The notes under the pieces are model-generated. The model ran no database searches. It saw only the letters and a program-made list of their open reading frames with translations, and was not told where the DNA came from. A stretch of 64,000 nt of DNA from CAXXOK01 sp964640955. Its GTDB lineage: Bacteria > Bacillota > Clostridia > Christensenellales > Aristaeellaceae. The position numbers and the translations under genes are program-made. Of the stretch, positions 16,490-25,185 are shown in pieces. Position 1 is the stretch's first letter. The number at the start of each line of letters is the position of its first letter. The stretch is from NCBI GenBank assembly GCA_964640955.1, contig CAZXJI010000012.1, positions 1-64,000 on the forward strand, written 5' to 3'.

Positions 16490-17206
16490 TTACTCGATGC
16501 TGATTTCCTCGCCGGGCTGGACGACCAGCTTGTTTTCCGGATTGAACTTGTCGGCGATCTTCTGGCTGAACAGCTTGCCCACCTGCGTATGGTAGGGAAT
16601 GCTGTGCTTCGCGCCCACCAGATCGGCGCACGCGGCGGCCTCCTCCGCGTCCATGTTGTACTTGCCGTCGCAGCAGAAAAAGGCGTAATCCAGGTTGCGT
16701 TCGGCAAGCGTGGCCATCTGGTCGGTGCGGGAGGTATCGCCGCTGATGTAAATCGTCTTTCCGTCCGACAGGGTGAGGATGTAGCCCACGCATACCTTAA
16801 TGTCGTGGTTCTTGTTGTTGCCAGCCTGCACGGCTTCCACCGTAACGTAATCCAGGTCGAAGGTCATGTATTCGCCGTCCACCAGCGCTTCCTTGTTGGT
16901 GATGGTCTGACAGTCGTCGTTTTTATGCTTGATGAGCTTCACCTGGTCGTGATCCGAGTGCATGTGCGTGACCAGAATCAGGTCGGCGGGCACGTCGTAC
17001 CCGTCGCCGGCGTAAGGATCGACGTAGATCACCTTGCCCTCGACGGTCGTTATGCGCAGGCTGGCGTGCCCCTGGTACAGAAGCGTCGCCGTCGGGGCCG
17101 TCTCCGCGGCCGTTTCCGCGGCCCCGGTCGCGTCCTCCGCCGCGGCGGGCAGCCCCGCGAGCGTTATGCACAAGAGTATCCCCAACAGCATCAGCAGACG
17201 TTTCAC
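16490..17206 (-). CDS. Secreted metallo-beta-lactamase fold hydrolase (UlaG-like)
   Basis: A 238-residue protein with an N-terminal signal peptide (KRLLMLLGILLCITLAG, cleavage near AAAEDA). The metal-binding motif is THMHSDHDQ, with further ligands in SGDTSRTDQ and the SIPYHTQVG His. This is the COG2220/UlaG-like branch of the MBL fold, which includes lactonases and phosphodiesterases; export suggests an extracytoplasmic substrate. The start is GTG 17206 with AAAGGAG about 8 bases upstream. It lies 56 bases downstream of mnmE on the same strand and may share its message. Confidence 0.85.
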   Translation of the reverse strand: MKRLLMLLGILLCITLAGLPAAAEDATGAAETAAETAPTATLLYQGHASLRITTVEGKVIYVDPYAGDGYDVPADLILVTHMHSDHDQVKLIKHKNDDCQTITNKEALVDGEYMTFDLDYVTVEAVQAGNNKNHDIKVCVGYILTLSDGKTIYISGDTSRTDQMATLAERNLDYAFFCCDGKYNMDAEEAAACADLVGAKHSIPYHTQVGKLFSQKIADKFNPENKLVVQPGEEISIE

Positions 17207-17262
17207 ATAAACCACTCCTTTCGCGGTTCGTTCCTCTTGCTTCCGATGCCGGTTGAACCGGT

Positions 17263-18615
17263 TTATTTCCCCACGCAGAAGGTGGAAAAAATCTCGTCCA
17301 GCAGCCGGTCGTCCACGCTGTCGCCGGTGATGCGCCCCAGTATCCACAGCGCTTCGCGCAGGTCGACCGCCGCCACGTCCAGCGGCAGCCCGTCCGCGAG
17401 CGCCCGGCGCGCCTGCGAAAGCCGCTCCACGGCCTGCCGCGCGGCGGCGATGTGCCGCTGGTGCGTCAGCATCCCTTCCTGAGGCAGTTTGGCCTGCTCC
17501 GCCAGATATTCGCGCACTCTGCTCAATCCCTGCCCGGTTTTGGCCGACAGGGAGAGGATCGGCGCGTGCGCCGTGAGCTTCGCCACCTCGGCGGCGGTCA
17601 CCACGGGCGGGGCGTCCTCCTTGTTGAGCAGCACGGCGCAGGGGCAGTCCGTTTGCAGCCCGAGGAGTTCCAGCCCTTCCGCGTCCAGCGGTTGGGTGGC
17701 GTCGATCAAAAGCAGCGCAACGTCCGCGTGCGCCACCGCCTCCCGCGCGCGCCGCACGCCGATACGCTCCACCTCGTCCCCGCTGTCGCGAAGGCCCGCG
17801 GTATCCATTAGCTGCACGTTCAGGCCGTTTACGGTGAAGCTCGCCTCCAGCACGTCCCGCGTGGTGCCGGGTATATCGGTGACGATGGCGCGCTCCTCGC
17901 CCAGCAGGGCGTTGAACAGCGTGCTCTTTCCGGCGTTGGGCCGCCCACAGAGCGCCACGCGAAGCCCCTGGCGCAGGATGCGCGCGCCGCGCTCGTCCGC
18001 CGCCGCGGAAAGCTCGCCCGAAAGCTCCTCAAGCCCCCGCGCAAGCCCCGCGGTCGCCTCGGCTTCGTCGATCTCGTCGGGGTAATCGAGGTGCGCCTCC
18101 ACCCCGGCGATCAGCCGCGTCAGCTTCTCCTGCGCCTGCCGGATGAACCGGCTCGCCCCGCCGGACAGCATCGCTTCCTCGCTTCTAAGCGCCGCGGCCG
18201 AGCGCGCGCCGATCACGCCCATTACCGCTTCGGCCTGCGCAAGGTCGATGCGCCCGTTGAGAAACGCGCGGCGGGTAAACTCCCCCGGTTCCGCCGGGCG
18301 TGCGCCCAGCTCCGCAAGCCTGCGCACCGCGGCCGCAGCGGCCGCGTACCCGCCGTGCACGTGCAGTTCGCACACATCCTCGCGGGTGTAGGTGTGGGGC
18401 GCGTACATCGCGACCCCCATCGCCTCGTCCAGCGGACGCCCGCTTCCATCGGTCACGTGGCCGTACATCAGCCGGTGATCCTCGTAGGGCGGCGTGCGGC
18501 CGGACGCGCAAAACGCCTGCTCGAAGAGGCGCACGGCATCCTCCCCGCTCACGCGCACGATGGCCACGCCGCCTTCCCCCGGCGCCGTGGCGACGCCCAC
18601 GATAGTATCCCGCAT
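17263..18615 (-). CDS. mnmE: tRNA modification GTPase MnmE (TrmE)
   Basis: A 450-residue GTPase that, with MnmG, installs the 5-carboxymethylaminomethyl group at U34 of tRNAs. It shows the N-terminal tetrahydrofolate-binding domain (DTIVGVATAPGEGGVAIVRV), a helical domain, an inserted G domain with Walker A GRPNAGKST (about 225), switch region DIPGTTRD, DTAGLRDSGDEVE and LNKED, and the C-terminal FCVGK with the catalytic Cys. The start is ATG 18615 with GGGGAGG upstream; TTG 18621 is two codons earlier. A TATAAT lies at 18649-18654 on the minus strand. mnmG is not in the window. Confidence 0.96.
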   Translation of the reverse strand: MRDTIVGVATAPGEGGVAIVRVSGEDAVRLFEQAFCASGRTPPYEDHRLMYGHVTDGSGRPLDEAMGVAMYAPHTYTREDVCELHVHGGYAAAAAAVRRLAELGARPAEPGEFTRRAFLNGRIDLAQAEAVMGVIGARSAAALRSEEAMLSGGASRFIRQAQEKLTRLIAGVEAHLDYPDEIDEAEATAGLARGLEELSGELSAAADERGARILRQGLRVALCGRPNAGKSTLFNALLGEERAIVTDIPGTTRDVLEASFTVNGLNVQLMDTAGLRDSGDEVERIGVRRAREAVAHADVALLLIDATQPLDAEGLELLGLQTDCPCAVLLNKEDAPPVVTAAEVAKLTAHAPILSLSAKTGQGLSRVREYLAEQAKLPQEGMLTHQRHIAAARQAVERLSQARRALADGLPLDVAAVDLREALWILGRITGDSVDDRLLDEIFSTFCVGK

Positions 18616-18648
18616 CCGCAAGCCTCCCCAAACGGTCTTTTCTGTGCT

Positions 18649-18654
18649 ATTATA
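18649..18654 (-). promoter_or_regulatory. Probable -10 element of mnmE
   Basis: A perfect TATAAT on the minus strand 34 bases upstream of the start codon. The -35 region is a poor match. Confidence 0.4.
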
Positions 18655-18690
18655 CCATAGATGGATTCACCCCGGAAAGGAGGGTCGCCC

Positions 18691-21600
18691 GTGTCGAACG
18701 TCGAGGTTTGGACGGGCCGCGCGCACCGGCTGCTTGCGCCGGTCGCAAGCGAGATCGGCAGGCTGCACGAGGCGGGCGAGCCCTGCATCCTTCTGGTGCC
18801 GGAACAGCTGACCCTGCAAACGGAGCGGGAGTTGCTTACGCGCCTGAAGCTTCCCGGCTTTTTCACCATCGAGGTGCTTTCGCCCTCCCGGCTTTCCCGC
18901 CGGGTGCTCGCCGCCGCGGGCGCGGACGAGCGGGAGCCGCTTTCCGCCGCGGGCCGCCGCATGGCCGTGAGTCTGGCGCTGGAGAAGTGCGAGAAGGAAC
19001 TGACTTTTTACCAGTCCTCCGTGGGCCGCCGCGGCTTTACGGAGAAGCTTTCCGCGCTCGTGGGCGACATGAAGCGCGGCGGGCTTGCGCCCGAAATGCT
19101 CGCCGAATACGCCGAAACCCTCCCCGAGGGGATGCGCAAGGCAAAGCTCGCCGATCTGGCGACCGTTTTCGCCGCCTACGAGGCGACGCTGGCCGGGCGC
19201 TTCGGCGACAGCGAGGATCAGCTTCGCTACGTCGCCTCCCGGCTTTCCGAAAGCGGGCTGATGGACGGACAGAACGTGTTCGTCTACGGCTTCGACGCGC
19301 TGCCGGAACAGATGACGGCGCTTTTGTGCGAGATCGGCGCGCTGTGCCGCCGCCTGACCGTCGCCCTGCTGTGTCGGGCGGAAACCGCCCCCGACGGCGA
19401 CCTGTACCGCCCGGTGCGCCAGAGCGTGGCGCGCTTCGCCGCGGCGCTGGGCGAGCGCGGGCTTTCGCTTGCGCAAAAACAGCTGCCGGATACGCCGCTT
19501 GGGCGCGCGCCGGCCATCGATCATCTGGACGAGGCGCTTTTCGCCTACCCGGAGCACCGCTTTACAAGCGAACAGCAAAGCGTGTTCCTTTCTCAGCACA
19601 TGAGCCCCTTCGAGGAGGCCACCGTCGCGTCCCGGCAGATCATGCGGCTGTGCGCCCAGGGCACGGACATCGACCGCATCGCCGTGCTCTACCCGGATCG
19701 CAACGGCTACGCCTTCGCCGTGGCCGCTGCGCTCGCCGACAGCGGCCTGCCCTACTACACCGACGAAAAGCTACCCGCCTCCACGCACGCGCTGGCGCGC
19801 TTCCTGCTGGCCGCCCTGCGCGCCATGGCCGGCGGCTACGCCCGCGAGGACGTCGTGGCGGTCATGAAGTCCGGCTATGCGCCGCTCACCTTCGAGGAAG
19901 CCTGCGCGCTTGAAAACTACGCGCGGGAATACGGCGTCAACCGCCGGGCGTGGCTTTCGCCCTTCACCCGCGGGGACGACGAGCGCGCCGCCCGTTGCGA
20001 GGCGCTCCGTCGGAAGCTGATCGATCCGCTGGTCAAAGCGCGGGAGGCCGTTGTGGCCGCCCGGGACACGCGCGCCTCGCTCGCGGCCGTCATGGGGCTT
20101 TTAACCGACGTCAATGCCTACGAAACCCTGAAAGCGGAGGAAAAGGCGCTGCTTTCGGAGGGCATGCCGGTGCGCGCCGGGCAGAACAGCCAGATGTGGC
20201 AGACGCTTATGACGCTGTTCGACCAGCTCCACACCCTGTCGGACGGGACTCGCATCCCGCTCAGCCATATGGCGGAGCGCTTCGACAGCGGGCTTTCGGC
20301 CGTATCGCTGGCCGCGCTGCCGCCCGCCGGCCACATGCTGCACGCGGGCGTGCTGGGCCACTCCCTGCCGGGGGAAACGGACGCGCTGTTCCTGCTGGGC
20401 TTAAACGACGGCGTGCTTTCCCGCACGGCGGACAGCCTGCTCACCGAGGTCGAGCGCGCCGATACCCAGCAGGCCACCGGCGCGTACCTGGGTATGACGG
20501 ACGAGAGCCGATCGCTTTTTGCGAAGATGGACGTCAAGCGCGCCATGACGCTGCCGGAAAAATACCTGTTCTTGAGCTACGCCAAGACCGATCCCGCCGG
20601 TGCGGCCCTGCGCCCGCTGGACCTGCTTGCGACGTTGGAAACGCGCCTGTTTAACGGTTTGCCGGAGACCCCCGTACCGTTTGAGGAGCTGCCCGTGTCG
20701 GCCACCCAGGCGCTCAACGCGCTCAGCGAGAAGCTGCGCGATTATGCCGACGGCGCGCCCAGGCCGCTTTCGCCCGTGTGGAAGGATCGGCTCGCCCGGC
20801 TCCTGCGCCACCCCCGCACCTCCCCCGCGGCCGCGCGGCTCCTGCGCGCGGCGGAGTACCGCGTGCACAGCGAGCCGCTCGCGCCCGCCGCCGCCCGCGC
20901 GCTGTTTGACGACCGCACGATTTCCGTTTCCCGGCTGGAGGAGTTCGCGGCCTGTCCATTCCGGCATTTTGTGGAGTACGGCCTGCGCCCGGAGATCGTC
21001 AAGGACTGGGGCGTGGAGCCGGTCGACCTGGGCGTGTTCTACCACCGCAGCCTGCAAAACTTCGCCGCCGTCGCGGCCCGCAGCCCCGGCTACCCAAACG
21101 TTTCGGCCGGGGAGGCCGCGCGCATGGCGGACGAGGCCGTGGCCCCGCTGCTCGCAAAGCTGCTTTCCGGCCCCATGGGCGACACGCCCCGGAGCCTCGC
21201 GGGATTCGAGCGCGCGCGGCGCATCGTGCGGCGCGCCTGTGCCACCGTTACCCGGCAGCTGGCCGCGGGGGATTTTTCGCTGGTGCGCGCCGAGGCGCGC
21301 TTTGGCTATCCCGAGGCGGACAGCCTGCCGCCGGTGCCCCTCCTGCTTGCGGACGGCACGGAGGTGCTTTTGCAGGGGAAGATCGACCGCATCGACCGTT
21401 ACGTTTCGCCGGAGGCCGCGTACCTGCGGGTGATCGACTACAAAAGCGGGAGCACCGCGCTGGAGCCCGCCAAAACCTGGTGGGGGCTGCAATTGCAGCT
21501 GACGGTCTACCTGGACGCAGCCGTGAACGGCTATCTCGGCGCGAAGCCCGCCGGCGCCTTCTACTTCCACGTGGCCGATCCGCTGGCCCGGCTCGACGCG

Positions 21601-22029
21601 GACGACCCCGCGCAGGCCGAGGCCGATATTGCCAAACAACTGCAAATGAAGGGTGTCGCGTTGGCGGACGAGGAAGTGCTTTCGGCGATGGACCGCGGCG
21701 ATACGCCGGTCGTCATCCCCGCGGCGCTGACCAAAGGCGGCGGCCTGCGCAGGGACGCCCGGGTGCTGGACATGCCGCAGATGCAGGCGCTTCTGCGACA
21801 CAGCCGCAGGCAGGCCACGGAGCTGGCCGAGGCGCTCTACGGCGGGGACACGTCCATCCGCCCCGCGGTAAGCGGCGGCGCTTCCAGCTGCGACTATTGC
21901 GACCTGCGCGGCGTATGCGGCTTCGGGGCGGACGCGCGCGGCGCGCGGGCGCGGGAGATCGCGGCCATGAAAATGGAGGATCTGGCGCGGCTGCTGGGCG
22001 AGGCGGAGGCGGGCGCGCCGGGCGATTAA
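18691..22029 (+). CDS. addB: AddB-like subunit of a helicase-nuclease
   Basis: An 1112-residue homologue of AddB, the partner of AddA in double-strand-break processing. The C-terminal RecB-type nuclease has the Asp/Lys motif RVIDYKSGS and an iron-sulfur clamp: Cys755 in EEFAACPFRHF, then CDYCDLRGVC (Cys1067, 1070, 1076), the C-x2-C-x5-C spacing of AddB. The N-terminus reads VEVWTGRAHRLLAPVASEI where AddB proteins have a Walker A (GRAGSGKS-type), so the ATP-binding lysine is missing. The start is GTG 18691 with AAAGGAGG 8 bases upstream; an upstream ATG at 18661 lacks a ribosome site. addA, usually next to addB, is not in the window. Confidence 0.88.
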   Translation: MSNVEVWTGRAHRLLAPVASEIGRLHEAGEPCILLVPEQLTLQTERELLTRLKLPGFFTIEVLSPSRLSRRVLAAAGADEREPLSAAGRRMAVSLALEKCEKELTFYQSSVGRRGFTEKLSALVGDMKRGGLAPEMLAEYAETLPEGMRKAKLADLATVFAAYEATLAGRFGDSEDQLRYVASRLSESGLMDGQNVFVYGFDALPEQMTALLCEIGALCRRLTVALLCRAETAPDGDLYRPVRQSVARFAAALGERGLSLAQKQLPDTPLGRAPAIDHLDEALFAYPEHRFTSEQQSVFLSQHMSPFEEATVASRQIMRLCAQGTDIDRIAVLYPDRNGYAFAVAAALADSGLPYYTDEKLPASTHALARFLLAALRAMAGGYAREDVVAVMKSGYAPLTFEEACALENYAREYGVNRRAWLSPFTRGDDERAARCEALRRKLIDPLVKAREAVVAARDTRASLAAVMGLLTDVNAYETLKAEEKALLSEGMPVRAGQNSQMWQTLMTLFDQLHTLSDGTRIPLSHMAERFDSGLSAVSLAALPPAGHMLHAGVLGHSLPGETDALFLLGLNDGVLSRTADSLLTEVERADTQQATGAYLGMTDESRSLFAKMDVKRAMTLPEKYLFLSYAKTDPAGAALRPLDLLATLETRLFNGLPETPVPFEELPVSATQALNALSEKLRDYADGAPRPLSPVWKDRLARLLRHPRTSPAAARLLRAAEYRVHSEPLAPAAARALFDDRTISVSRLEEFAACPFRHFVEYGLRPEIVKDWGVEPVDLGVFYHRSLQNFAAVAARSPGYPNVSAGEAARMADEAVAPLLAKLLSGPMGDTPRSLAGFERARRIVRRACATVTRQLAAGDFSLVRAEARFGYPEADSLPPVPLLLADGTEVLLQGKIDRIDRYVSPEAAYLRVIDYKSGSTALEPAKTWWGLQLQLTVYLDAAVNGYLGAKPAGAFYFHVADPLARLDADDPAQAEADIAKQLQMKGVALADEEVLSAMDRGDTPVVIPAALTKGGGLRRDARVLDMPQMQALLRHSRRQATELAEALYGGDTSIRPAVSGGASSCDYCDLRGVCGFGADARGARAREIAAMKMEDLARLLGEAEAGAPGD

Positions 22030-22080
22030 CCCCGCTTTTACCTGCGTCTTACATAAACTGCGACTTTTACGTCCCGAACC

Positions 22081-22109
22081 TTGCGCATCCCCGGAGGATC
22101 ATGTATAAT
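22081..22109 (+). promoter_or_regulatory. Promoter of the small P-loop protein gene
   Basis: TTGCGC, a 17-base spacer and a perfect TATAAT (22104-22109), about 77 bases upstream of the start codon. It separates this gene from addB. Confidence 0.65.
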
Positions 22110-22185
22110 GAAAACGGAAAGCGGCCCCGCCGACGGCGGGCGGCCGTACTGGAGAAATTCATAAAACGTTAAGGAGGCGTTACCG

Positions 22186-22596
22186 TTGATTCAGGTGATT
22201 GCCGGTAAGAAGGGCTCCGGGAAAACCAAACGGATCATTGACATGGCCAATAAAGCTGCGCAGGACAGCAAACACGATATCGTTTTTATCGACGATGACA
22301 ACCGCTACATGTTCGACCTTCGTCACGAAGTCCGCTTCGTAAACGCCGGGGAGTACAACCTGCTCAGCGACCAGATGTTCATGGGGTTCCTGGCGGGCGC
22401 GGTTGCCCAGAACTTCGACGTGGGGCTGATTTTGATCGACGCTTTCGTAAAGCTCATCAAATGCGAGCTCTCCACCACCGGCTGGCTGTTTGAGCGGCTG
22501 GAATCCCTCAGCGAAAAACACGGCGTCGATTTCGTACTCGCGATCAGCGAAGCGCCCGACCAGCTTCCCGATTTCATCAAGAAGTACGTCATCTGA
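22186..22596 (+). CDS. Small P-loop ATPase-like protein of unknown function
   Basis: A 136-residue protein with a Walker A motif GKKGSGKTK at residues 7-15 and a possible Walker B in VGLILIDAF (about 84-92). A second acidic cluster IVFIDDDNRYMF lies in between. It is too short for a full RecA or AAA domain and no family is assigned with confidence; similar short ATPase-like proteins are common in Clostridia. The start is TTG 22186, 8 bases after AAGGAGG, the only start with a ribosome site. It has its own promoter and terminator. Confidence 0.75.
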   Translation: MIQVIAGKKGSGKTKRIIDMANKAAQDSKHDIVFIDDDNRYMFDLRHEVRFVNAGEYNLLSDQMFMGFLAGAVAQNFDVGLILIDAFVKLIKCELSTTGWLFERLESLSEKHGVDFVLAISEAPDQLPDFIKKYVI

Positions 22597-22613
22597 TCCC
22601 GGCGTTCATACAC

Positions 22614-22639
22614 AAGCGGAAGCCTTCGGGCTTCCGCTT
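22614..22639 (+). terminator. Terminator of the small P-loop gene
   Basis: A perfect 11-bp stem (22614-22624 with 22629-22639) capped by a TTCG tetraloop, 17 bases after the stop codon. The T-run is weak. Confidence 0.7.
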
Positions 22640-22679
22640 CGTATTGCACTAACCTCGCTCATCCGTCGTCGGGATGCGC

Positions 22680-22709
22680 TTGCATCCGGGTGGGTTTTTA
22701 TGGTATGCT
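22680..22709 (+). promoter_or_regulatory. Promoter of thrC
   Basis: TTGCAT (22680-22685), an 18-base spacer and TATGCT (22704-22709) preceded by ATGG. The leader to the start codon is about 120 bases and shows no terminator/antiterminator or T-box pattern. Confidence 0.5.
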
Positions 22710-22836
22710 TGCCCGGCGGGGATTCGCGACCCGTTCAGCCCCTGCGCCGCATCCGCGGCGGCGGACGGCTTGCCCCGCACCGGTTTTCGGCCGGTTTCTG
22801 ATTCGCGGCACTCAATCGACCAAGGAAGTGGAACGT

Positions 22837-24330
22837 ATGTCGTTTTATTCTACCCGCGGCGGCGCATGCGCGACCGCGTCGCAGGCGGTACTGTGGGGCC
22901 TGGCCAAGGACGGCGGCCTGTATGTGCCCTCCATGTTCCCTCAGCTCTCGCAGGAGCGGATCGCCTCGTTTTGCCAGATGAGCTATCAGCAGATTGCCGA
23001 GCGCGTGCTGCGCGCCTTTTTGGAGGATTACTCCATCGGCGAGATCGCGGAGTCGGTCAACGCCGCCTACGCCGCTCCCGCCTTCGACGATCCGGCCATC
23101 GCGCCCGTTAGACATCTGGACGACAACACTTACGTGCTGGAGCTGTTTCACGGCCCGACGCTCGCTTTTAAGGATATCGCGCTCAAGCTGCTGCCCTATC
23201 TGGTGCGGCTGGCCGCGCAGAAAAACGAGGAAACGCGGGAAATCAGCATTCTGGTCGCTACCAGCGGCGACACGGGCAAGGCCGCGCTGGAGGGTTTTAA
23301 GGACGTGCCCGGCACCAGCTGCACGGTTTTTTACCCCGAAAACGGCGTAAGCGCCCTGCAAAAGCTGCAGATGATCACCACCGGCGGCGACAACACGCAC
23401 GTCATCGGCGTGCGCGGCAATTTCGACGATGCGCAGGCGGGCGTGAAAAAGCTGTTTTCCTCCGCCGAATTCCACGAGAAGATGGCCGCGGCGGGCCGTC
23501 TGCCCTCCTCCGCCAACTCCATCAACTTCGGGCGTCTGGCCCCGCAGGTGGCCTACTACTTCAGCGCCTACGCGGACCTGATGAACCGGGGCGTGCTGCG
23601 CATGGGACAGGCGCTCAACTTCGTGGTGCCCACCGGCAATTTCGGCGATATTCTGGCCGGGTACTACGCCAAGCGCATGGGTCTGCCCGTGGGCAAACTG
23701 ATCTGCGCCAGCAACCGCAACAACGTGCTCAGCGACTTTTTCACCGACGGCATCTACTACACGCACCGCACGTTTTTCACCACCATGTCGCCCAGCATGG
23801 ACATTCTCGTTTCCTCCAACCTGGAGCGGCTCCTGTACGAAAGCGCCGACCGGGACGGGCGGATCGTCCGCTCGTGGATGGATCTGCTCAGCGGCTGCGG
23901 CAGCTTCTCCATCGGCGCGCAGCGGCTGGCCGAGCTACAAAAGACGTTTGCGGCGGGCTTCGCCGACGATGTGATGACCACCGCGGAGGTGCGCCGGGTC
24001 TTCGAGCAGACCGGATACCTGATGGACCCGCACACTGCGGTCGCCAGCCACGTGCTGGCCGAGTACCGCAAGTTGTCCGGCGACCGGTCGCCCACGGTCG
24101 TCGTTTCCACCGCCAGTCCCTACAAGTTCCCCGAGGACGTGCTCGCCTCCCTGCTGGGCAGGGAAGCCGCCGAAGGGTTGTCCGCATTCGAGTGCGCCGA
24201 GAAGCTGGAGAAGCATACGGGCGTGCCCATCCCCAGTCAGATCACACAGCTGCAAAGCCTGCCCGTGCGGCACAAAGCCGTCTGCGACAAGGACGGCATG
24301 GAGGCCGCGCTGCTCGCCGAGCTGGGCTGA
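22837..24330 (+). CDS. thrC: Threonine synthase
   Basis: A 497-residue PLP enzyme that converts O-phosphohomoserine to threonine. The N-terminal STRGG block, PLP lysine in LAFKDIALKLLP (about residue 113), phosphate-binding VATSGDTGKAALEGF and PTGNFGDILAGYYAKRMG are diagnostic of the long (ThrC type I) form. The start is ATG 22837 with AAGGAAG about 8 bases upstream; the open frame upstream crosses the promoter. It is a single-gene unit closed by a strong terminator. Confidence 0.96.
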   Translation: MSFYSTRGGACATASQAVLWGLAKDGGLYVPSMFPQLSQERIASFCQMSYQQIAERVLRAFLEDYSIGEIAESVNAAYAAPAFDDPAIAPVRHLDDNTYVLELFHGPTLAFKDIALKLLPYLVRLAAQKNEETREISILVATSGDTGKAALEGFKDVPGTSCTVFYPENGVSALQKLQMITTGGDNTHVIGVRGNFDDAQAGVKKLFSSAEFHEKMAAAGRLPSSANSINFGRLAPQVAYYFSAYADLMNRGVLRMGQALNFVVPTGNFGDILAGYYAKRMGLPVGKLICASNRNNVLSDFFTDGIYYTHRTFFTTMSPSMDILVSSNLERLLYESADRDGRIVRSWMDLLSGCGSFSIGAQRLAELQKTFAAGFADDVMTTAEVRRVFEQTGYLMDPHTAVASHVLAEYRKLSGDRSPTVVVSTASPYKFPEDVLASLLGREAAEGLSAFECAEKLEKHTGVPIPSQITQLQSLPVRHKAVCDKDGMEAALLAELG

Positions 24331-24350
24331 TGCCCACCCCATATGAAATC

Positions 24351-24390
24351 AACGAGAAATTCGCCGCATACCGCGGCGAATTTCTCGTTT
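24351..24390 (+). terminator. Intrinsic terminator of thrC
   Basis: A perfect 17-bp stem (24351-24367 with 24373-24389), a 5-base loop and a short T-run. Confidence 0.88.
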
Positions 24391-24416
24391 CACCCCTGCG
24401 CGCAACCGGGTAGCAT
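24388..24416 (+). promoter_or_regulatory. Possible promoter of the rubrerythrin gene
   Basis: TTTCAC, a 17-base spacer and TAGCAT. The -35 is poor and overlaps the thrC terminator tail, so this is tentative. Confidence 0.3.
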
Positions 24417-24462
24417 AGAGCACGAGCCAAAGGATTGACTTACAGACAAGGAGGAATGTTTT

Positions 24463-25005
24463 ATGAAATGGGTTTGCTCCGTTTGCGGTTACGTATACGA
24501 GGGTGCCGAGCCGCCTGAAAAATGCCCGGTGTGCGGCGCGCCGAAGGAAAAGTTCGTGAAGATGGCCGAGGAGCGCGTATACGCCGACGAGCATCACGTG
24601 GGCGTGGCCAAGGGCCTGGACGAGCGCGTGGTGGAAGGCCTGAAGATGAACTTCGCCGGCGAGTGCAGCGAAGTGGGCATGTATCTGGCCATGGCGCGGC
24701 AGGCCGACCGCGAGGGTTACCCCGAAGTCGCCGAGGCCTTCAAGCGCTATGCCTACGAGGAAGCCGACCACGCCTCCCGTTTCGCCGAGATGCTGGGCGA
24801 AGTGCTGACCGACAGCACCAAGAAAAACCTCGAGATGCGCGTGGAAGCCGAGTGGGGCGCCAACAAGGGCAAGAAGGACCTGGCGACGCTCGCCAAGGAA
24901 CTGGGCTACGACGCCGTGCACGACACCGTGCACGAAATGTGCAAGGACGAGGCCCGTCACGGCAAGGGCTTCGACGGGCTGCTGAAGCGGTACTTCGGAA
25001 AGTAA
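24463..25005 (+). CDS. Rubrerythrin with N-terminal rubredoxin domain (reverse type)
   Basis: A 180-residue peroxide-scavenging protein. The rubredoxin Fe site comes first (WVCSVCGYVYEG and KCPVCGAP, residues 1-30) and the four-helix di-iron domain second, with E-x-x-H-type ligands in FAGECSEVGMYLAMA, YAYEEADHASRF and HEMCKDEARHG. This domain order is that of the reverse rubrerythrins of anaerobic clostridia, which reduce hydrogen peroxide and oxygen with NADH through a reductase. The ribosome site is AAGGAGG. It implies an oxygen-sensitive anaerobe. Confidence 0.95.
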   Translation: MKWVCSVCGYVYEGAEPPEKCPVCGAPKEKFVKMAEERVYADEHHVGVAKGLDERVVEGLKMNFAGECSEVGMYLAMARQADREGYPEVAEAFKRYAYEEADHASRFAEMLGEVLTDSTKKNLEMRVEAEWGANKGKKDLATLAKELGYDAVHDTVHEMCKDEARHGKGFDGLLKRYFGK

Positions 25006-25034
25006 GCAGCACTTACGGCATTCGATGCGCAAGA

Positions 25035-25063
25035 GGACGGCTCCGCAAGGGGCCGTCCCTTTT
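25035..25063 (+). terminator. Intrinsic terminator of the rubrerythrin gene
   Basis: A 10-bp stem (25035-25044 with 25049-25058, one G-U pair) with a GCAA tetraloop and a T-run. Confidence 0.85.
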
Positions 25064-25095
25064 ACATTTCCCTTAAGTTGAGCGCAAATTCGGAG

Positions 25096-25124
25096 TTGTG
25101 CATTCCCTCTCCCTGTCGTAAAAT
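25096..25124 (+). promoter_or_regulatory. Promoter of the HAD phosphatase gene
   Basis: TTGTGC, a 17-base spacer and TAAAAT (25119-25124), about 60 bases upstream of the start codon. Confidence 0.5.
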
Positions 25125-25185
25125 AAGTTGACCGCATTCTGTAAATTCATTCCTTCCCCTCCCCCTTTTCCCGAAAGGAGCCCCC

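Noticed and set aside
18661..18690. ATG at 18661 as start of addB
   Set aside because: It overlaps the divergent mnmE promoter region and has no ribosome site; GTG 18691 follows a perfect AAAGGAGG.
22710..22836. T-box or threonine attenuator in the thrC leader
   Set aside because: No T-box bulge sequence, leader peptide rich in Thr/Ile, or terminator/antiterminator pair could be found.
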